Assembly: GCF_047495875.1 (NCBI RefSeq)
Contig: NC_092459.1
Coordinates: forward strand, 35,187,634 to 35,251,633
Direction: 5' to 3'
Length of the DNA: 64,000 bases
From: Pithys albifrons albifrons
Lineage: Eukaryota > Chordata > Aves > Passeriformes > Thamnophilidae
The first letter of the stretch is position 1. Each line of letters begins with the position of its first letter. Positions 24,588-37,000 of this stretch are shown here, one piece after another. The notes below the pieces were generated by a model. It had not been told where the DNA came from and did no database searches. It saw only the letters and a list, made by a program, of their open reading frames with translations. A program made the translations under genes and the position numbers.

Positions 24588-27500
24588 AGCTGAGCCTGGA
24601 CTGACAAACACAGATGGACTTCTTCCAGGCCTATCCAGGATGTCTGTGCCAACCTGCTAATCTTCATCTTAGGTTAACAGACAGCTGGTGGCATTTAATC
24701 AGAGGCACCATTCATGCACACCCTCCACACTGATGAATCTCCTGAACTGTGTTGTGCTGGTTAATGCAGGTCTATCCGTTCCTTCCTTCAGTTGCTCCCA
24801 AAGCCTTTTGTGTCTGCCAGTTTACAGATGATCTCAAATATTGTTTCTGACTTCAAATGCAAGTGGATGCATGTAAAAGCATTTGAACATCCATCACATT
24901 ACCGAACAGCTTCTCCTCCTGCATAGCAGCTGGCCAGAGATTTTTGCTGAAGCTCCTGCCTCAGCCCACACTACCCTTTGCATTGATATTCCTCACCTCC
25001 TGGCATCTGCCTGCTCTCATTGCATGATCCTTCTTTAATAGTCCTGCTTTTGCCTGCCCCAAAGGCAGTAAGAGTATGTGTCTGACTGGGGTTGCTACAG
25101 GGCCACGTAGACCCTTTGTCAAGCTATTGGAAACTTAGAGAAAGCAAAATTTGAGCAAGCGGTGATAGATCAAGAAATGCACATCTCAAGTATGGAACGC
25201 TGAAGCCAAGTAGAAACAGCCCCAGGAACTGAAAGTCTTTGTCTATGCCCATGTTAACACCATGTTGAACAAATTTGAAGCTAGTTTTGTCAAACTTAGC
25301 TTTCCGTTAATGCTTTTCAAGAGCTAATTCAGCATTTCCTCAGTTTGGACCTTTGTGTTGTGACTTGCAGTGATGAAGGGTGCAAGTGGGTAGGGGTAGA
25401 TAGCAGTTGCATTTACAAGCACGTTACCTCAACCCAACCCCTGGGAAGATCTAAGTGCATTATAAGTGGCTGAAGTCTTACTGCAACAGCCCAAGGACCT
25501 TGATCAGCGAAGCCAACATCAACTCAAAATTCAGCAAAACTTGCTACTTCATGGGGAAAACACAAGAGACTGAATGCTTTTCACCATAAGCAGTAATGTT
25601 TGGCTCTTCCCAAGTGCCAGTGATTATCAGCTTGTACAGGTGAGCTAACGGGGAGAATAAGAGACTTCATTCTTGTCTCAGCCTGGAATCATTCAGGCAG
25701 TAGTCCTCCAAACTTGCTTTACCTAAGAAGTAAAAATGTAATGCAGATGAAATATGAAGTCCATGCAATTTTAAGGCTTTAGCTCTTCTCTTAGTTTGAA
25801 GGAAAAAGACTGCCTTGAAAATCCAATCCTTGAAAAATATGTAAACTTCCTACCTCATATTGAAGGCTCTCCAGAAGGAAAAAGTATTGCTTAGAAAAAT
25901 GAGATGATATTCCAAAGGACAAAAGAATGAAATAAACCCTTAAGCTACCCTCAAGCATGCATTCAAGGATATATTTATGTTATTTGGCTCAGTCCATTCT
26001 TTCTTTCTTTCTCTTTGGATTAATAAATGTATGTACTAGGAAATATTAACATTTTGTATATGTGCGAGCTGATTTTATTCAGCATTTTGAAATCCTTAAG
26101 TCTGGTGCTTATTTTTATTACTTATCCTTTTGCAAAGAGAACACAGGCACACGGAGCTCAGAAAAAGATCAGAGTCCAGCTCTCCTCAAGGCTGCTTTTT
26201 CTTCTTAATCCTCAGGGACCTGATTGAATTTTCCCCTGTTTATTATTATTTCATATTTCTTCTTCATGTTCTATTTATTTAAATTTATAAATTATACCAC
26301 CATGCTAAGGGCAACTGTCCTCTCTGTGCAAACCCCATGTCTTCTTTATGTGTTTCATCTATTGGTTCTAAACTACTTCAGGCCACTGAATCATTTAATA
26401 TTTTCCTCACTTGGCCAAGCATCCTGAAACCAACTGCACAATATTCTGTTTGCCATTAAGCCTCACATATACTTTACAGCCTCCAGGTTCTCTGGGGCAA
26501 TAGCTGTCTTTTGAAATTATGTGTGGTGGGGCCAGCATAATGGGGTCTCAGGCCTTGAGATGGCTCCCTCAGGCATTGCCACAATGCAGCATATACTTCT
26601 GGCAGCAGAGGAGATGAACCACCAGAAGTGCTGAATTCTCTGTCCCTTGGTAACTTTGCTTTCCCGCTGAAACACATGCTACAGCCAAACCTGAGTTCAA
26701 CACAGGGGTAAGTGGTGACATTTAAAGCCTCAAGGAGGTCAAAAGAGATGATCCAATGGTTCCTCTCAGCCTTTGATCCATGAATCTATGAATATAGATA
26801 CAGGCAATTAAAAGACATCGCTGTGAGAAGGTCTCCACAGCCACTGCTTTAGGAGTGCTCTGAGAGTTTTGCCAGAAGACTTCTACACGACTGAGGCCAT
26901 GGAGCAATTCTGCTTTCAGTGAAAAGGCACCATTGCAGGGGTAGAATACAACTGCCTGGGCCTATGGAAAAAGATGTCTCTAGAATAATGGCACCTTAAT
27001 TAAGTTGGAGGTGTGACGACTCTATTTCTCATTCCAAAGTGGTGACACAAATAAATGAACCAAATCCTCTGCATGCAATTTTTTTCAAGTGAACAGCCAG
27101 GAACAGTGAACAACATGGATGAATTTTGAATCATTCACTTGCTGCTGACCCTTCTTTAAAATCCCTCCAGGTTTAGAGCAGCTCATTTCTGCTGGCTCTG
27201 GGTTCATGTTATAAATTAAAATAATATGCAGCTAAAATTAAAGAACTACTATCAGGGCATTATTTGGAGGTGTGGTCCAGGCAAGACAAGGACTAGGAAT
27301 CCAAGACTGCACAGCTATGGAAAACATGCTGAGTGAGGCTGGAAATATGCAATAGCCCCAGGCACCCACCAACAGGTCTTTGAGGCAGAGCTGAATCTCA
27401 CCTTGTTTGAGCTCAGAAGGAGATTCCCTCCTGAGAAGAAGTGTGAGTCAGTATGTTCCTGGCTGTTAACTTTATGCCCTTGTTATATCCTTGCCATCCA

Positions 27501-28263
27501 CTGCCAAAAGACATTGGAACACTTACGGATGTGGAAAAAAGGAGCTGCCTTTTTCATTCAGTCTACATGTTTCAGCAGCAGGCATCAGCAGTAATTGGCA
27601 ATAAGAGCAAAAAATAAACTTTACTCACCTTCCCACTGAATCCCTTCCCAAACATGTATTGTTTTGCAAGAAGATAGTATTTCTAGTAATGAAGCAACAA
27701 AGCAAATACACACAGTTCAGTGCTCTGTAAACACAAATGCACACAGATCAGTACATGAGCCTTGGAATAAAATTGTTCAAAAAATCACTTTTTCAGATGC
27801 TTCCAGTGATGGAATGAGAAGTCATGACTTTTCAGAAATTACTTTATAATACAAAAGTGCTGGAAATCATAGTTATGACTTTCCAGCACAAATGAAGTTC
27901 AAGCTCTGCCTGGGTCAAAGATAAAATAGGGAAGGCTAGAAATGCAAGGGTGAGTTTTGGCTTTGACTCAGCTCCCAGAACGACCCAGCAACAATTCATC
28001 TTCATTTACCATGTTTGCATTATTTTGGCACAGAAATATCCCTAGTTCTCTGGTATGATTTCATGAAAAGTTGTTTGATCTTCACCTGCACACTTCTGCA
28101 AGGTCTGGCTTGTTTCTCCTGCTGCAGCATGGCACCTTCCTGACTTCTTTCTGTCAATGCTGGTGTTGCCATTGCTCTGGGGAAGCAATAAAGACATAAG
28201 TCTGGGTAATCTCAAGCTGCCTTGAGCAATTGTAAGCTTGCAGGACTCCCATGATGAAAGTTA

Positions 28264-28268
28264 GCTTC
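28264..28268. repeat. Possible 5-bp target-site duplication, left copy
   Basis: 'gcttc' lies directly before the LTR start. The 5 bp directly after the LTR end (28860-28864) are 'gctcc', one mismatch away. A 5-bp duplication suits an ERVL/ERVK-type insertion, but if the sequence to the right is internal retroviral DNA the match is accidental. Confidence 0.35.
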
Positions 28269-28859
28269 TGTCATGGTTTAACCACAGCCAAAAACTATGC
28301 ACCATGCAACCATTCTTTCATTCCCCAACCCTCTGACAGGATGGGGAGGAGAGTCACATAAAAAAAAAGGTGAACTTGTGGGTTGAGATAGGGGTAGTTT
28401 AATAATTGAAATTATATTATTATTATCATCGTTGTCGTCATCATCACATCATCATCATCAACAACAATAATAATAAGCAAAATAACAAAAATAGAGTAAT
28501 AAACCTCAAGAAAACAAAAGGATGCACAATACAATTTCTCACCACCCACTGACCAATGCCCATCCCATCCCTGAGCAGCAATCAGCAGACCTCAGTTAAC
28601 TCCCCCCAGCTTATATATGAAATAAGACAGTCCATGATATGGAATATCCTTTTGGCCAGTTTGGGCTGGCTGTGCTGGCCATGCTCCCTCTCAGCTTCTT
28701 GTGCACCTCCTCACTGGCAGGGCATGGGGAACTGAATAACCTTTACTTAGGGAAAACGTGTTGTGTGTCATCAACATGATTCTCCTGCTAAATCCAAAAC
28801 ACAACAATGTACCAGCTACTAGGAAGAAAATTAACCTTATCCCAGAAAGAACCAGAGCA
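28269..28859 (+). mobile_element. ERVL-like long terminal repeat (avian), 591 bp
   Basis: The element starts TGTCATGGTTTAAC and ends ...CCAGAGCA, the TG...CA ends of a retroviral LTR. Its body follows the common neoavian LTR pattern: a 'gggatgg'-like block ('ggatggggaggagagtcaca'), then 'gtgggttgagatagg', a trinucleotide microsatellite, 'ctcaccacccactgacca', 'gatatggaatatcctttt', 'ggccagtttgggctggctgt' and the tail 'taccagctactaggaagaaa'. An AATAAA-type signal is present near 28498. The family label is from recognition of the consensus. The strand is called + because a primer-binding-like sequence follows on the right, so the orientation is less certain than the identity. It carries no coding capacity. 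Confidence 0.85.
28411..28475. repeat. ATT/ATC/AAC trinucleotide microsatellite inside the LTR
   Basis: A stretch of interrupted trinucleotides (att, atc, gtc, atc, aac, aat in turn) inside the U3-like part of the LTR. The family normally has an AT-rich, AAT/AAC-containing patch here, so this is probably expansion of a native segment. Confidence 0.75.
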
Positions 28860-28866
28860 GCTCCAG

Positions 28867-28880
28867 TCATCTCAGAAGTG
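28867..28880 (+). other. Possible degraded primer-binding site (tRNA-Leu-like)
   Basis: The sequence 'tcatctcagaagtg', 7 nt beyond the LTR end, matches the tRNA-Leu-type primer-binding site used by ERVL elements at 11 of 14 positions by eye. If real, the LTR at 28269 is a 5' LTR still attached to internal sequence rather than a solo LTR. The spacing is a little longer than usual, and the match could be chance. Confidence 0.35.
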
Positions 28881-29375
28881 CTGGCAAGACTGAATTTTGC
28901 TGCGAAAGATCATCAATAATGCCACCGAAGGGGCCTGGAAAGTCACACTTTCTACTCTGCTGTGGCAGGGATATCAGGGGAGAAAAGGGTGGATGACAAC
29001 AGTTACAGGGAAGTCCTTAGGCCTCCACTACTGCTATCAAAAGCCATGGCCACACATCCTGATTCCTCCAGCAACAGCCACCAGGCTGGTCCTCCAGGGC
29101 ATTCACGCTGACAAAGTGACAAAGGCACTGCAGGAGCCTGAACTCACTCTGGTATCACCAGCAGTCTGTTGCTATAGGCAACTGCCTATTTTGCCTATAC
29201 CTAGAGCTGGCCATGAGCAATATCCTCAGCAGGATTGCTATGATGAGATTAGTACACTTTATTATACTATCCCTGCTCTTATCATCAACCCCAGCTCTCA
29301 CAAATTCAAGATAAGGGAATTTCCCTCATGTACTTACCATGGTTTTGAACAGGACTTTAGAGAGAAGCGGTGAAT
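28881..29375 (+). pseudogene. Possible decayed retroviral leader/gag start
   Basis: Directly right of the LTR a frame stays open from 28897 to 29373 (158 codons). It opens with TTG, not ATG, so it is simply an open stretch. The translation has no zinc knuckle, protease or other hard motif, but it includes segments such as 'LQEPELTLVSPAV' and 'EGAWKVTLSTLLWQG' that look to me like the leader/gag region that follows this LTR family in birds. The coding part, if it is one, ends by 29375, and I see no pol or env. The alternative is chance open host DNA beside a solo LTR. I cannot separate these without alignment. Confidence 0.3.
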
Positions 29376-30149
29376 GCCATTATATTCACATTTACATGGG
29401 GAAATTTAGAAAGTTGTTACTATTCTTGTTTTCAGGTCCTCTGAACCCTTCAGTGTCCCAGTTCTGGTCTGGTTGCTTATCAGTTATCCCAGCTTGAGTA
29501 GCTTGAGGGTGTCTTCTGGGCACTAAGATAATGTCAATATGGGGCCAAGGCATCATAATCCCCTCAAAGATAGCCCATAATATTTTCCTTTCTAAACCAT
29601 CCAGGAATAGCCTGCTTTTTAGGCTGGCTTTAACCTGTGCACCCCTTCCCTTTTGACACCTGGGATAGAGAGCTGTATCAGGTAAACCTACCTGTTAGCT
29701 TACAGGAAGGTAAAACATCTCTAAAAATGCTTTAAATCTCATTGAATGCCCAAATAAAACTTAATTTCTAGAGAGTCAAACATGGAACCAAATCACCACC
29801 GCTTGATACATTACCATCCATCAGCTGAGCAGCTCAACTGCAGGCACAGCTGCATTGCACTACTCTGGCCTGGCTTGGGATCACCACAGGGAAGTGGAGC
29901 TCACTCTAAATTAGAAACAGTGAACCTAAACACTTTCTTACATGTATTTTCAATTTAGGTGCTCCACTTCTCATTGAAATACCTTGTTGAATCTGGGATA
30001 AACCTCGCTGAATGTAGCCCAGATTGACAGAGCTGTTGCTTTTTGATCAGAGAGGCATGTAATTAATTTGGAAATCTTAGATTTTAGATCCTTCAATACT
30101 TGCATAGCTCTAGAAATCTGGGCCTCAAATTATGTTATGCAGAAAGATA
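29376..30149. other. Non-coding DNA, possibly further LTR-element remnant
   Basis: No open frame or family is recognisable. If the block to the left is retroviral, its right edge may lie anywhere here; no second LTR was found. Confidence 0.3.
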
Positions 30150-30480
30150 TTTATGTAATGTGAAATTCTGTTGCATTAAACAACCAATACAGACCTAACT
30201 TGACCTGATGGTGACCTTTTTAATAATGGAACATCATCAAAATAAGGGACAATGCAAATGCAGATGATTTGGTTACAGTAGATTTGATCAAACAAAACAG
30301 ACAATCTAATTAACCAGTGATTAGATTAAGCAGAAGTCTCTGCACTGAGTGATGGATAATTAACTGGAATTGTATTTACTTATTTTTTATTGTACTGCAG
30401 AACAAGGAACATCTTTGCCTTTCTTTCACTGCAGTCTTAATTAAACTAAATTATTTGGAATGTCTTACACAGCATCTAGG
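30150..30480. promoter_or_regulatory. Candidate conserved regulatory element
   Basis: A non-repetitive AT-rich segment packed with developmental transcription-factor-like words: an ATGCAAAT octamer-type site ('caatgcaaatgcagat', near 30252), 'gatcaaac' TCF/LEF-like (near 30286), several TAATTA/TTAATTA cores (30307-30315, 30358-30363, 30436-30443) and a TGACCT nuclear-receptor half-site pair (30199-30218). It has no coding potential. Density and lack of repeat identity suggest a conserved enhancer, but this is inference. Confidence 0.3.
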
Positions 30481-33400
30481 TCTTTAAGCAAACACAGCAA
30501 GTTGGAAAGGGAAAGCCAGCCCTATTCCGAGATTTAGTTGTTGATCAATACTGTTTAGATAAATCTTGTCCAATGGAACAGTCACAGCGTTGGCTTTTCA
30601 GAGCTGCTTGGCATTTACAGCTCCAGCTGAGTGGAATGTGAGCTGCAAGTGCTCAGCCCTTTGGAGAGCCATGCCCTTATTGTTCAAACATAATTTATGC
30701 TTGAGAACAAACAAATAAACATATTCAAGGTAAATCCTAATTTCCGCACCTGAGTCAATTCAAGGTTTACTTTTATCACTGCAAATGCACATAAGGTAAT
30801 GGTGCACGGCTGATCAACATCTATAACAAAAAGGGTTCTTGTACTTTGAAATCCTTATCAGAAATGGTTGTGGTGACTTTTAAATGCAGGCTATATAAAA
30901 GACAGTCTTTTAAGGTGACTTAGTTGCATCCTTTTGAGAACTGTAATCTGGAAGATTGGTTTGGCTCCTCATCACTACTAAGAACACCCTATACTATTGA
31001 AGAAACCCTTTTAATAATACAGCTTGTCAAATGCTAGAAATAATTTTATTTTTAAGTAGTTTATTAATTTTGTATTTGCCAGAGGCTCTGTGATATACTA
31101 TAAAAATTATCATAGCAGGCATTGATTAGGTTCACCATAAACATGGGTTGAATATTCCCATGTTCTTTGTTCCAAACACATAATAGTTAATTTGATGAAA
31201 TATCTGCTGGCAAAATTTCTCTTCTAGCTGTGGGACTGCTGTATGTCTGTCTGTCTAGATACTCTTACTTCTCTCATTACCATGGCATCTCAGTGCATCC
31301 AGACCCATGGATATCTGAGGAGGAGTTAATATGCATTCTCTCTTATTAGGTCTCTTCAGAGGATGCTTCTGCCAAACTACAGGGGACAGCAGACAAAACC
31401 AGCATGACTCCTGAATCTGATGAGCTGCCTGATGAGGAAAGCTGGTAGGACAGTGTGGAAGCTCTGGCATCTATTTAGCAGGGCCCTGCAGCCTGCCTCT
31501 GGCCAGGTGGCAGGGCAGTCACGTGTTGGCTTATATGCAGGCATTTTTCTCACTTGTGTGCAGAGACAAGCAAAGCTAGAGTCACTGCAAGCTCTGTGCT
31601 AGCAAGGATGCCAAGGAACACCATGTGGAGGCGGGTGAATTCTGGATGAGAGGGTGGGTAAACAGAAAGGCTGCAGTGCCAGGGGTAGCCTCAGGGCACT
31701 CCCTTAGGGAACAAACAGCAACTGATCTAGAAAGTAAGGACTCACTACAGCAATTAGCTTCTTGAGCTGATCTAAGATATCAGCTAGACTTTTAACAGAA
31801 AGGCCTAGTTGACGAGGTGATGTGCATGCCTGCAGCTGCTGTATTTTAACTGTACACTTATGGTCCTGAAATGCCAGCCCATGAATTCACCCATTTACTT
31901 GTAAAACCTGGAATAACTTTTATAGTATGGATTTTATTTTTGCTGGTACTGGGTGCAAGCCAGAAAGAGATAAAACATACCTTCTCATCACTGTTGATGC
32001 TCAGGGCTTGGGGCCTGATCCCCATTAAGTTATTAGGAAAACTTCTACTGTCCTTCATGTGAGTAGGCTTTTAAATAATTTGACCTCTATTCAGCCACTA
32101 TTTGCACCTGAGCAACAACTGACCAAAAAAGACTGTAACAGTGGGAGCAAAATGTGACATCTAGTTGGTTCTGTTTCAGCAGTAATTCTCAGTTCTAATG
32201 GAGTTTGTGTACTTCTAACCTTTCTCACTAACATCTCTTCAGAGTATCAAAAAATGGATGGGACTATATCAGAAAATCCTGATATTTCTGTCATGAAATG
32301 TTTAACAAGTACTGTTGTTGAAAAGGCTGGTTGTCTGGAAGATGTGTACCTCCTAAATAACTTGAGCAAATCATAGTCATGGCATGCTGTTTTCCATGGT
32401 CAGAAAATCTCAGTTGAATTCCTACCGTCTTTCTCTTCACAAGGCCACAAAGATCAAGAATTACTTACAAGGCACAGGAAAGTGTATTCCAGTGTCCAAC
32501 AGCCTAGACATTCCCTCACTGCATCTCACAATAAAAGCCCAGACATGTATCTTGTCCTCCTCTCCTACTCATTTGTCCTCTTGCCTTCCTTTCTTGAAGT
32601 CTGGATACACAGATGTAGGAAAGGCAGCCTCAAAATCTGCAGGGAAGTTGCTGCAGAAGATAAAGGAAAACTTCTTCAGTTCTGGTGGAAGCAAGGAACA
32701 AGGAGAATAAATAGATATGAAAGGAAGGATGTCAGATAACAGGAGAAGAAGAAGTAGTGCTCATTTTTTTCCTGCTCAGTGGTGATATATGCATGCAGAC
32801 ACCAGCCTAGGAATTGCGGGGGAACACTAATGAATCTCTCAGAGTTGTGTCTATGGTGCTGATTACCACTGTACCCTCAGAAGCCTCTTGTATTTATGAT
32901 TTGGAGATGTTTTCAGCAGGCAATGAAATATTACTCCCTATTTAAAAAATGTACCACATAATTGCAGAAGATGGTGTGTTCCTGTTCCAATATTGAAGTG
33001 GATAACTGTAATACCTGAAGGAGCCCTGTGCAGCATTTGTAGGTAAATACAGCCTTTTTTAAAGAAATCTATGCATAGAAAAATCCATAATATGCTTGTG
33101 AATGATAAGGTTTAGATGTAAAATACTGAGGTAAAAGAATCACTATCCCACAGAGAAATCTGAGTTTGAGATATTTTTCCTAAAAGGATGCAAAATATAT
33201 TGCTGGCAAATCTAATTCTCCTTTATTGCTTGAATATTAATATGGCAGGCAGAACACTTTCTACCTCAGAAAATTTGCCCTTAGCTTTTCCTATTTAATT
33301 CACAAGAACATTTAGATGTGTCAGTGGTTCACCTTCAACCAAAACCTGTCTTCATAGATTAACCATGCTTCCAGCCATTCTCCAGTGCTGAGGTAACTAG

Positions 33401-33924
33401 CATGAACAGCTCATATTGACTTAAAATTCCTATATAGGATGACTGTTGCAAATTGTATACTGGGAATAAGACTGTTCCCAGTAAATACCTAAAATAGCTC
33501 ATTGCAAAAGCTGAGGTGTGTCCTAACTGTTAGGTTACGTAGGGAGAATGCAGGGGTCTCTATTCAAAATGTACACAATTTTTTGACATGTAGAGCAGAT
33601 GGGCAGATTCTAATATCTACATGTTGAAGTCAGTTGCTGAATGTGGTGATACAGGGACTAAATTCTTGCTTTTGTAGATTCAGCTCCTAAGAATTTATGT
33701 TAAGTTCACACTTCACTTCCATCATAGAATTAAAAGCATCTAATCAGCTTGAACCTATACTGTGGCAATATATTAGGTATCTACAGTGTCCGTGAACCAG
33801 AGTTAACTGAATTAACTGAAAAATCCCACTGATTTGTGAATGGAGCTACATCTGGAGCCTCAGCAAAAAATGCAACCAATTCTGCAGCTTCACTTCGTTC
33901 CTGGACTTGATGAAGAGCTGATAG
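30481..33924. other. Unique non-coding DNA, no gene seen
   Basis: No recognised gene or transposon. The best open frame is 32384-32710 (108 codons), unremarkable and overlapped by another frame on the same strand. Confidence 0.4.
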
Positions 33925-34020
33925 GGCTACGAGGGCCAAATTCAGGGCTTTCATCAAGCAAATGCAATTCTGCTGTCTTGACAGAACTTGCCCATCAGAG
34001 GTCTGATTCTGACCCAGTAT
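33925..34020. mobile_element. Ancient palindromic MITE-like repeat remnant
   Basis: The segment starts 'gagggccaaattcagggct' and ends 'ggtctgattctgacccagt', so its ends are imperfect inverted repeats ('gggccaaattcag' against the reverse complement 'gggtcagaatcag'). This pair of phrases is typical of old palindromic DNA elements shared by birds, crocodilians and turtles. Heavily diverged; the exact family and borders are unknown. Confidence 0.35.
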
Positions 34021-37000
34021 CTTGGTACACCATGTTTATGTTGTTTTCTTTGCTTAATTGTGCAGTGAGGAAAGACCTTTGAAGAAACTTGTTTTATAGA
34101 AGGCAATGGGTATGACTGCAGGTTTACAAACAACAGAAATACCTGAAAAACCCACTGTCCTGCTATTGATCCAAAGGAGTGCTTGAAACATTACTATGGC
34201 AACAATTCTTGTCCAGTGGAAAGAGCATGTCACTGCCTGCGCATAGGGACAAAACAAGAGGAGACATTTTTCAGAACTACCGCCCACCTCCCCTCGACCA
34301 CTACAGATGTGTTGACCTTCTGGCATGAGCTCCTGCTGCAGGAGCTTTCAATGAGATATGACTTACAGAATTATTTATTGGTCCATGCACAGAGAAAAAA
34401 GAAATGCTATTGACCAACATAGTCCTGTTGCAGAAAACAGCGCTGCATGAAACTACTATTTTCTAAGACTATCAAACATCTCTTTTACCCCTTTTACAAC
34501 CTGAGTTACTGGTGTGAATAAGAGACAAGGTTGCTCTGGTTCACTCTAAATGTTGTCTATGTAATTTGGCTGCACACTACTTGAATCTTTCACAGTTATT
34601 AACTCAGAAAACTACTGAGCATCTAATATGGTCTTGTACTTACTGACAATGAGTTCAGGATAAAGTATAAATCTGTTGGCATTGTGGTAATGGTGCTATT
34701 TGGTCTATTAATTAGCATCTAGACTAATAAAGTCAGCAAGAAACCATTTTGCATTATATGGCTAAATTGAAAGTCCACACCCCATATGGCCTGAAGGCAG
34801 AGTTGAGACTTAATCATGCTCCAGATGTTTGTAACACTGAAGAAGCTGTCTCCTGCTCCTAGCTGCATCATCCCCAGCTTCACATGTCTGTAATTTTAAG
34901 GAGTACTGTGACTCTGTTCACCTCTCCTAAGCCTTGGGAGGGGAGTGATACTGGCTACAAGTCCAGGCAGACTGTTCTTCCTGTAAATGGTTGAGAAAAA
35001 TGATTGTGTGGGAGATGGTGCTGGACGAGGAGAGAAAAGGAGCAGCCTGGGAGAAAGCTTCCAAACACACACTCCCACTGCAAAAGAAACCTTATGGCTG
35101 TCCTGAGGCTGGGGAGAAGAAAAAGCAGCTGAAAGCTCTTTCCAAGTTGTTTGCTTGCCAGTCTTCTCTCTGGGCAGAGAGTGGAACAGCCAGCTGTGAG
35201 AGCAACACGAGTAGGTGGAACAGTTCTGCCCACTTGGGAGCTTACTACTGCTTCACAGGGCCACTTAACAGAATGAGCCAAGTGGATGCTGCCCATTGCC
35301 ATTAGTATTTTTATCTCCTGTTTTATAAAACCAGATAAGTAAGAAGAGTCATAAAAATAGGAAAGAGAACCTCTGTAGACTGTAAAGAGACCAAGACTAA
35401 CACCAAGCATGTGAAGTACAAGAAAAGAACAGAAAAGACATTGCCACTGACTAATAATATTGGAAAAAAATGCACAAAAAGCCATTCAGCCATTTACTAT
35501 GTCCCAGCCTAAAAGGCTGAGTTTCCTACTTATTCTGTAAAAAATGGTAAAGACCTATTTCTTCTAGAGAAATATTTAATGCTGCTGTTCCTGGAAATTA
35601 TTTGTCTTTCCTTCATGGTAACTGTTTCCTACATCCCATCACAAACATCAACAATGGAACAGAATCTATGTGTTTCTATGTGTACACATAATTATATTTA
35701 ATATACACATACACATAGATACAAAAGCATGTTGAAAATGCCTCGATAAAAGAAAAACTAGGACACACACTTGGATTTAAACTTACTTGATCAATCTGTT
35801 TCCATTCTCCAGACAGAGTTGGTTTTTATTCAATATTAACTTTTTTCCTAGTTCTGGGTGATTTGGGGTCCTGAATATACAGAATTAACAGCTATTATTA
35901 AGGATATAATTATTATTTTGACAACAGCAACTTTGACAGCTTCATGAACAAACTTTATTGAATAAATGATGGTTCCTTACCCACCAAATAGTATTTTCCC
36001 ACTTCTCCAGCTTTCTGGAGCTGGAGCCTCTCCCAAGCATTTTATAAAAGTAACAATCTCTCTTTTAGTCTTTAGGGAAGTAGTTTGATCAGGTCCATGA
36101 ATTTTCTTTCATGTTTTATGTTGCACGCCTGAGAGTATATATCCTGGCAAGAAATTATTAAGAAAAGTCTAAGTCAAATAGATAAGATATATGAGTAGAC
36201 TCAAAGGCAGGGAAAGCTGTGTTCACTTTCAACTTCCATGAAAGCAAAGTTCCCAGACCCCAGGCCCATCTTTGCACTCAGAAGAAGTCTCACACTGGCT
36301 GTGTTCCTGTTCTCTGGGGAAATGCAATTGCTGACAGAGGATGTGCTCACTGAGGAGGAAGTTCTAGCCCAGATAGGATGGGGCACATGCAGGGGCTTTC
36401 TGAACACCAAAGCTGAGACTATAAACATGGATTCTGTGTAAAATGTGGGACCATCACTTACTGGTTTTGGATAGTGGGGATGTTTGTGTCAAGCAAGATC
36501 TTATATTCTCTATCTGCTGGCCTGGTGTCCCATTGGCAATCGGAACTGTTGTCTGATGTGCCCATCAAATGGCTGAGTGACAGGTTACTGAGCACAGGTG
36601 CACTTCTTTAGTCTGCACAGGGCTCTGGTATATGGGGGTTTGAAAGGTACTGTGGAAATCCTAGGGCAGTATTTTAAGAAACTGGAGTCAGCCACAAAAC
36701 TTGTCTCTAAATCGGCCTTTTCTGGACTTTGGAGAACTGAAATTCCTCAGCTGTAATAAAAATGTTATTATGCTGGACCACCTATAGCAAGCAGTCAGAT
36801 CCTATGTAGATCTCTTTGGGTGCCACACAATTTGCCACTCATTTTATTGGATAGAGCCTGTGGTCCAGTGGGAGGGGCAGCAGATGAAGGGGCCGCAAAC
36901 AGCTCTCACTCCAGTTGCCAGCATCAACCTGCGACCTCAGGGCCCCCTGACCTGGCAGCCTGTGTGGGCACAGTGGCTTGGATGTGCCTGCAAAACTCCC

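Larger units (their letters stand above)
22746..28268. other. Unique non-coding DNA, no gene seen
   Basis: About 5.5 kb with no recognised gene or transposon. At 24500-24580 there is a run of loosely repeated phrases ('gcataggttgcacaaggttg', 'gcatagggctgagtag', 'gcgtatggttgggg', 'gcataaggttgggca') that looks like a short degenerate minisatellite with a unit of roughly 20 bp. Confidence 0.4.

Noticed and set aside
34955..35485. Minus-strand open frame of 176 codons with hydrophobic patches
   Set aside because: No family resemblance and a + strand frame over the same bases; no promoter, splice or poly-A context that supports it.
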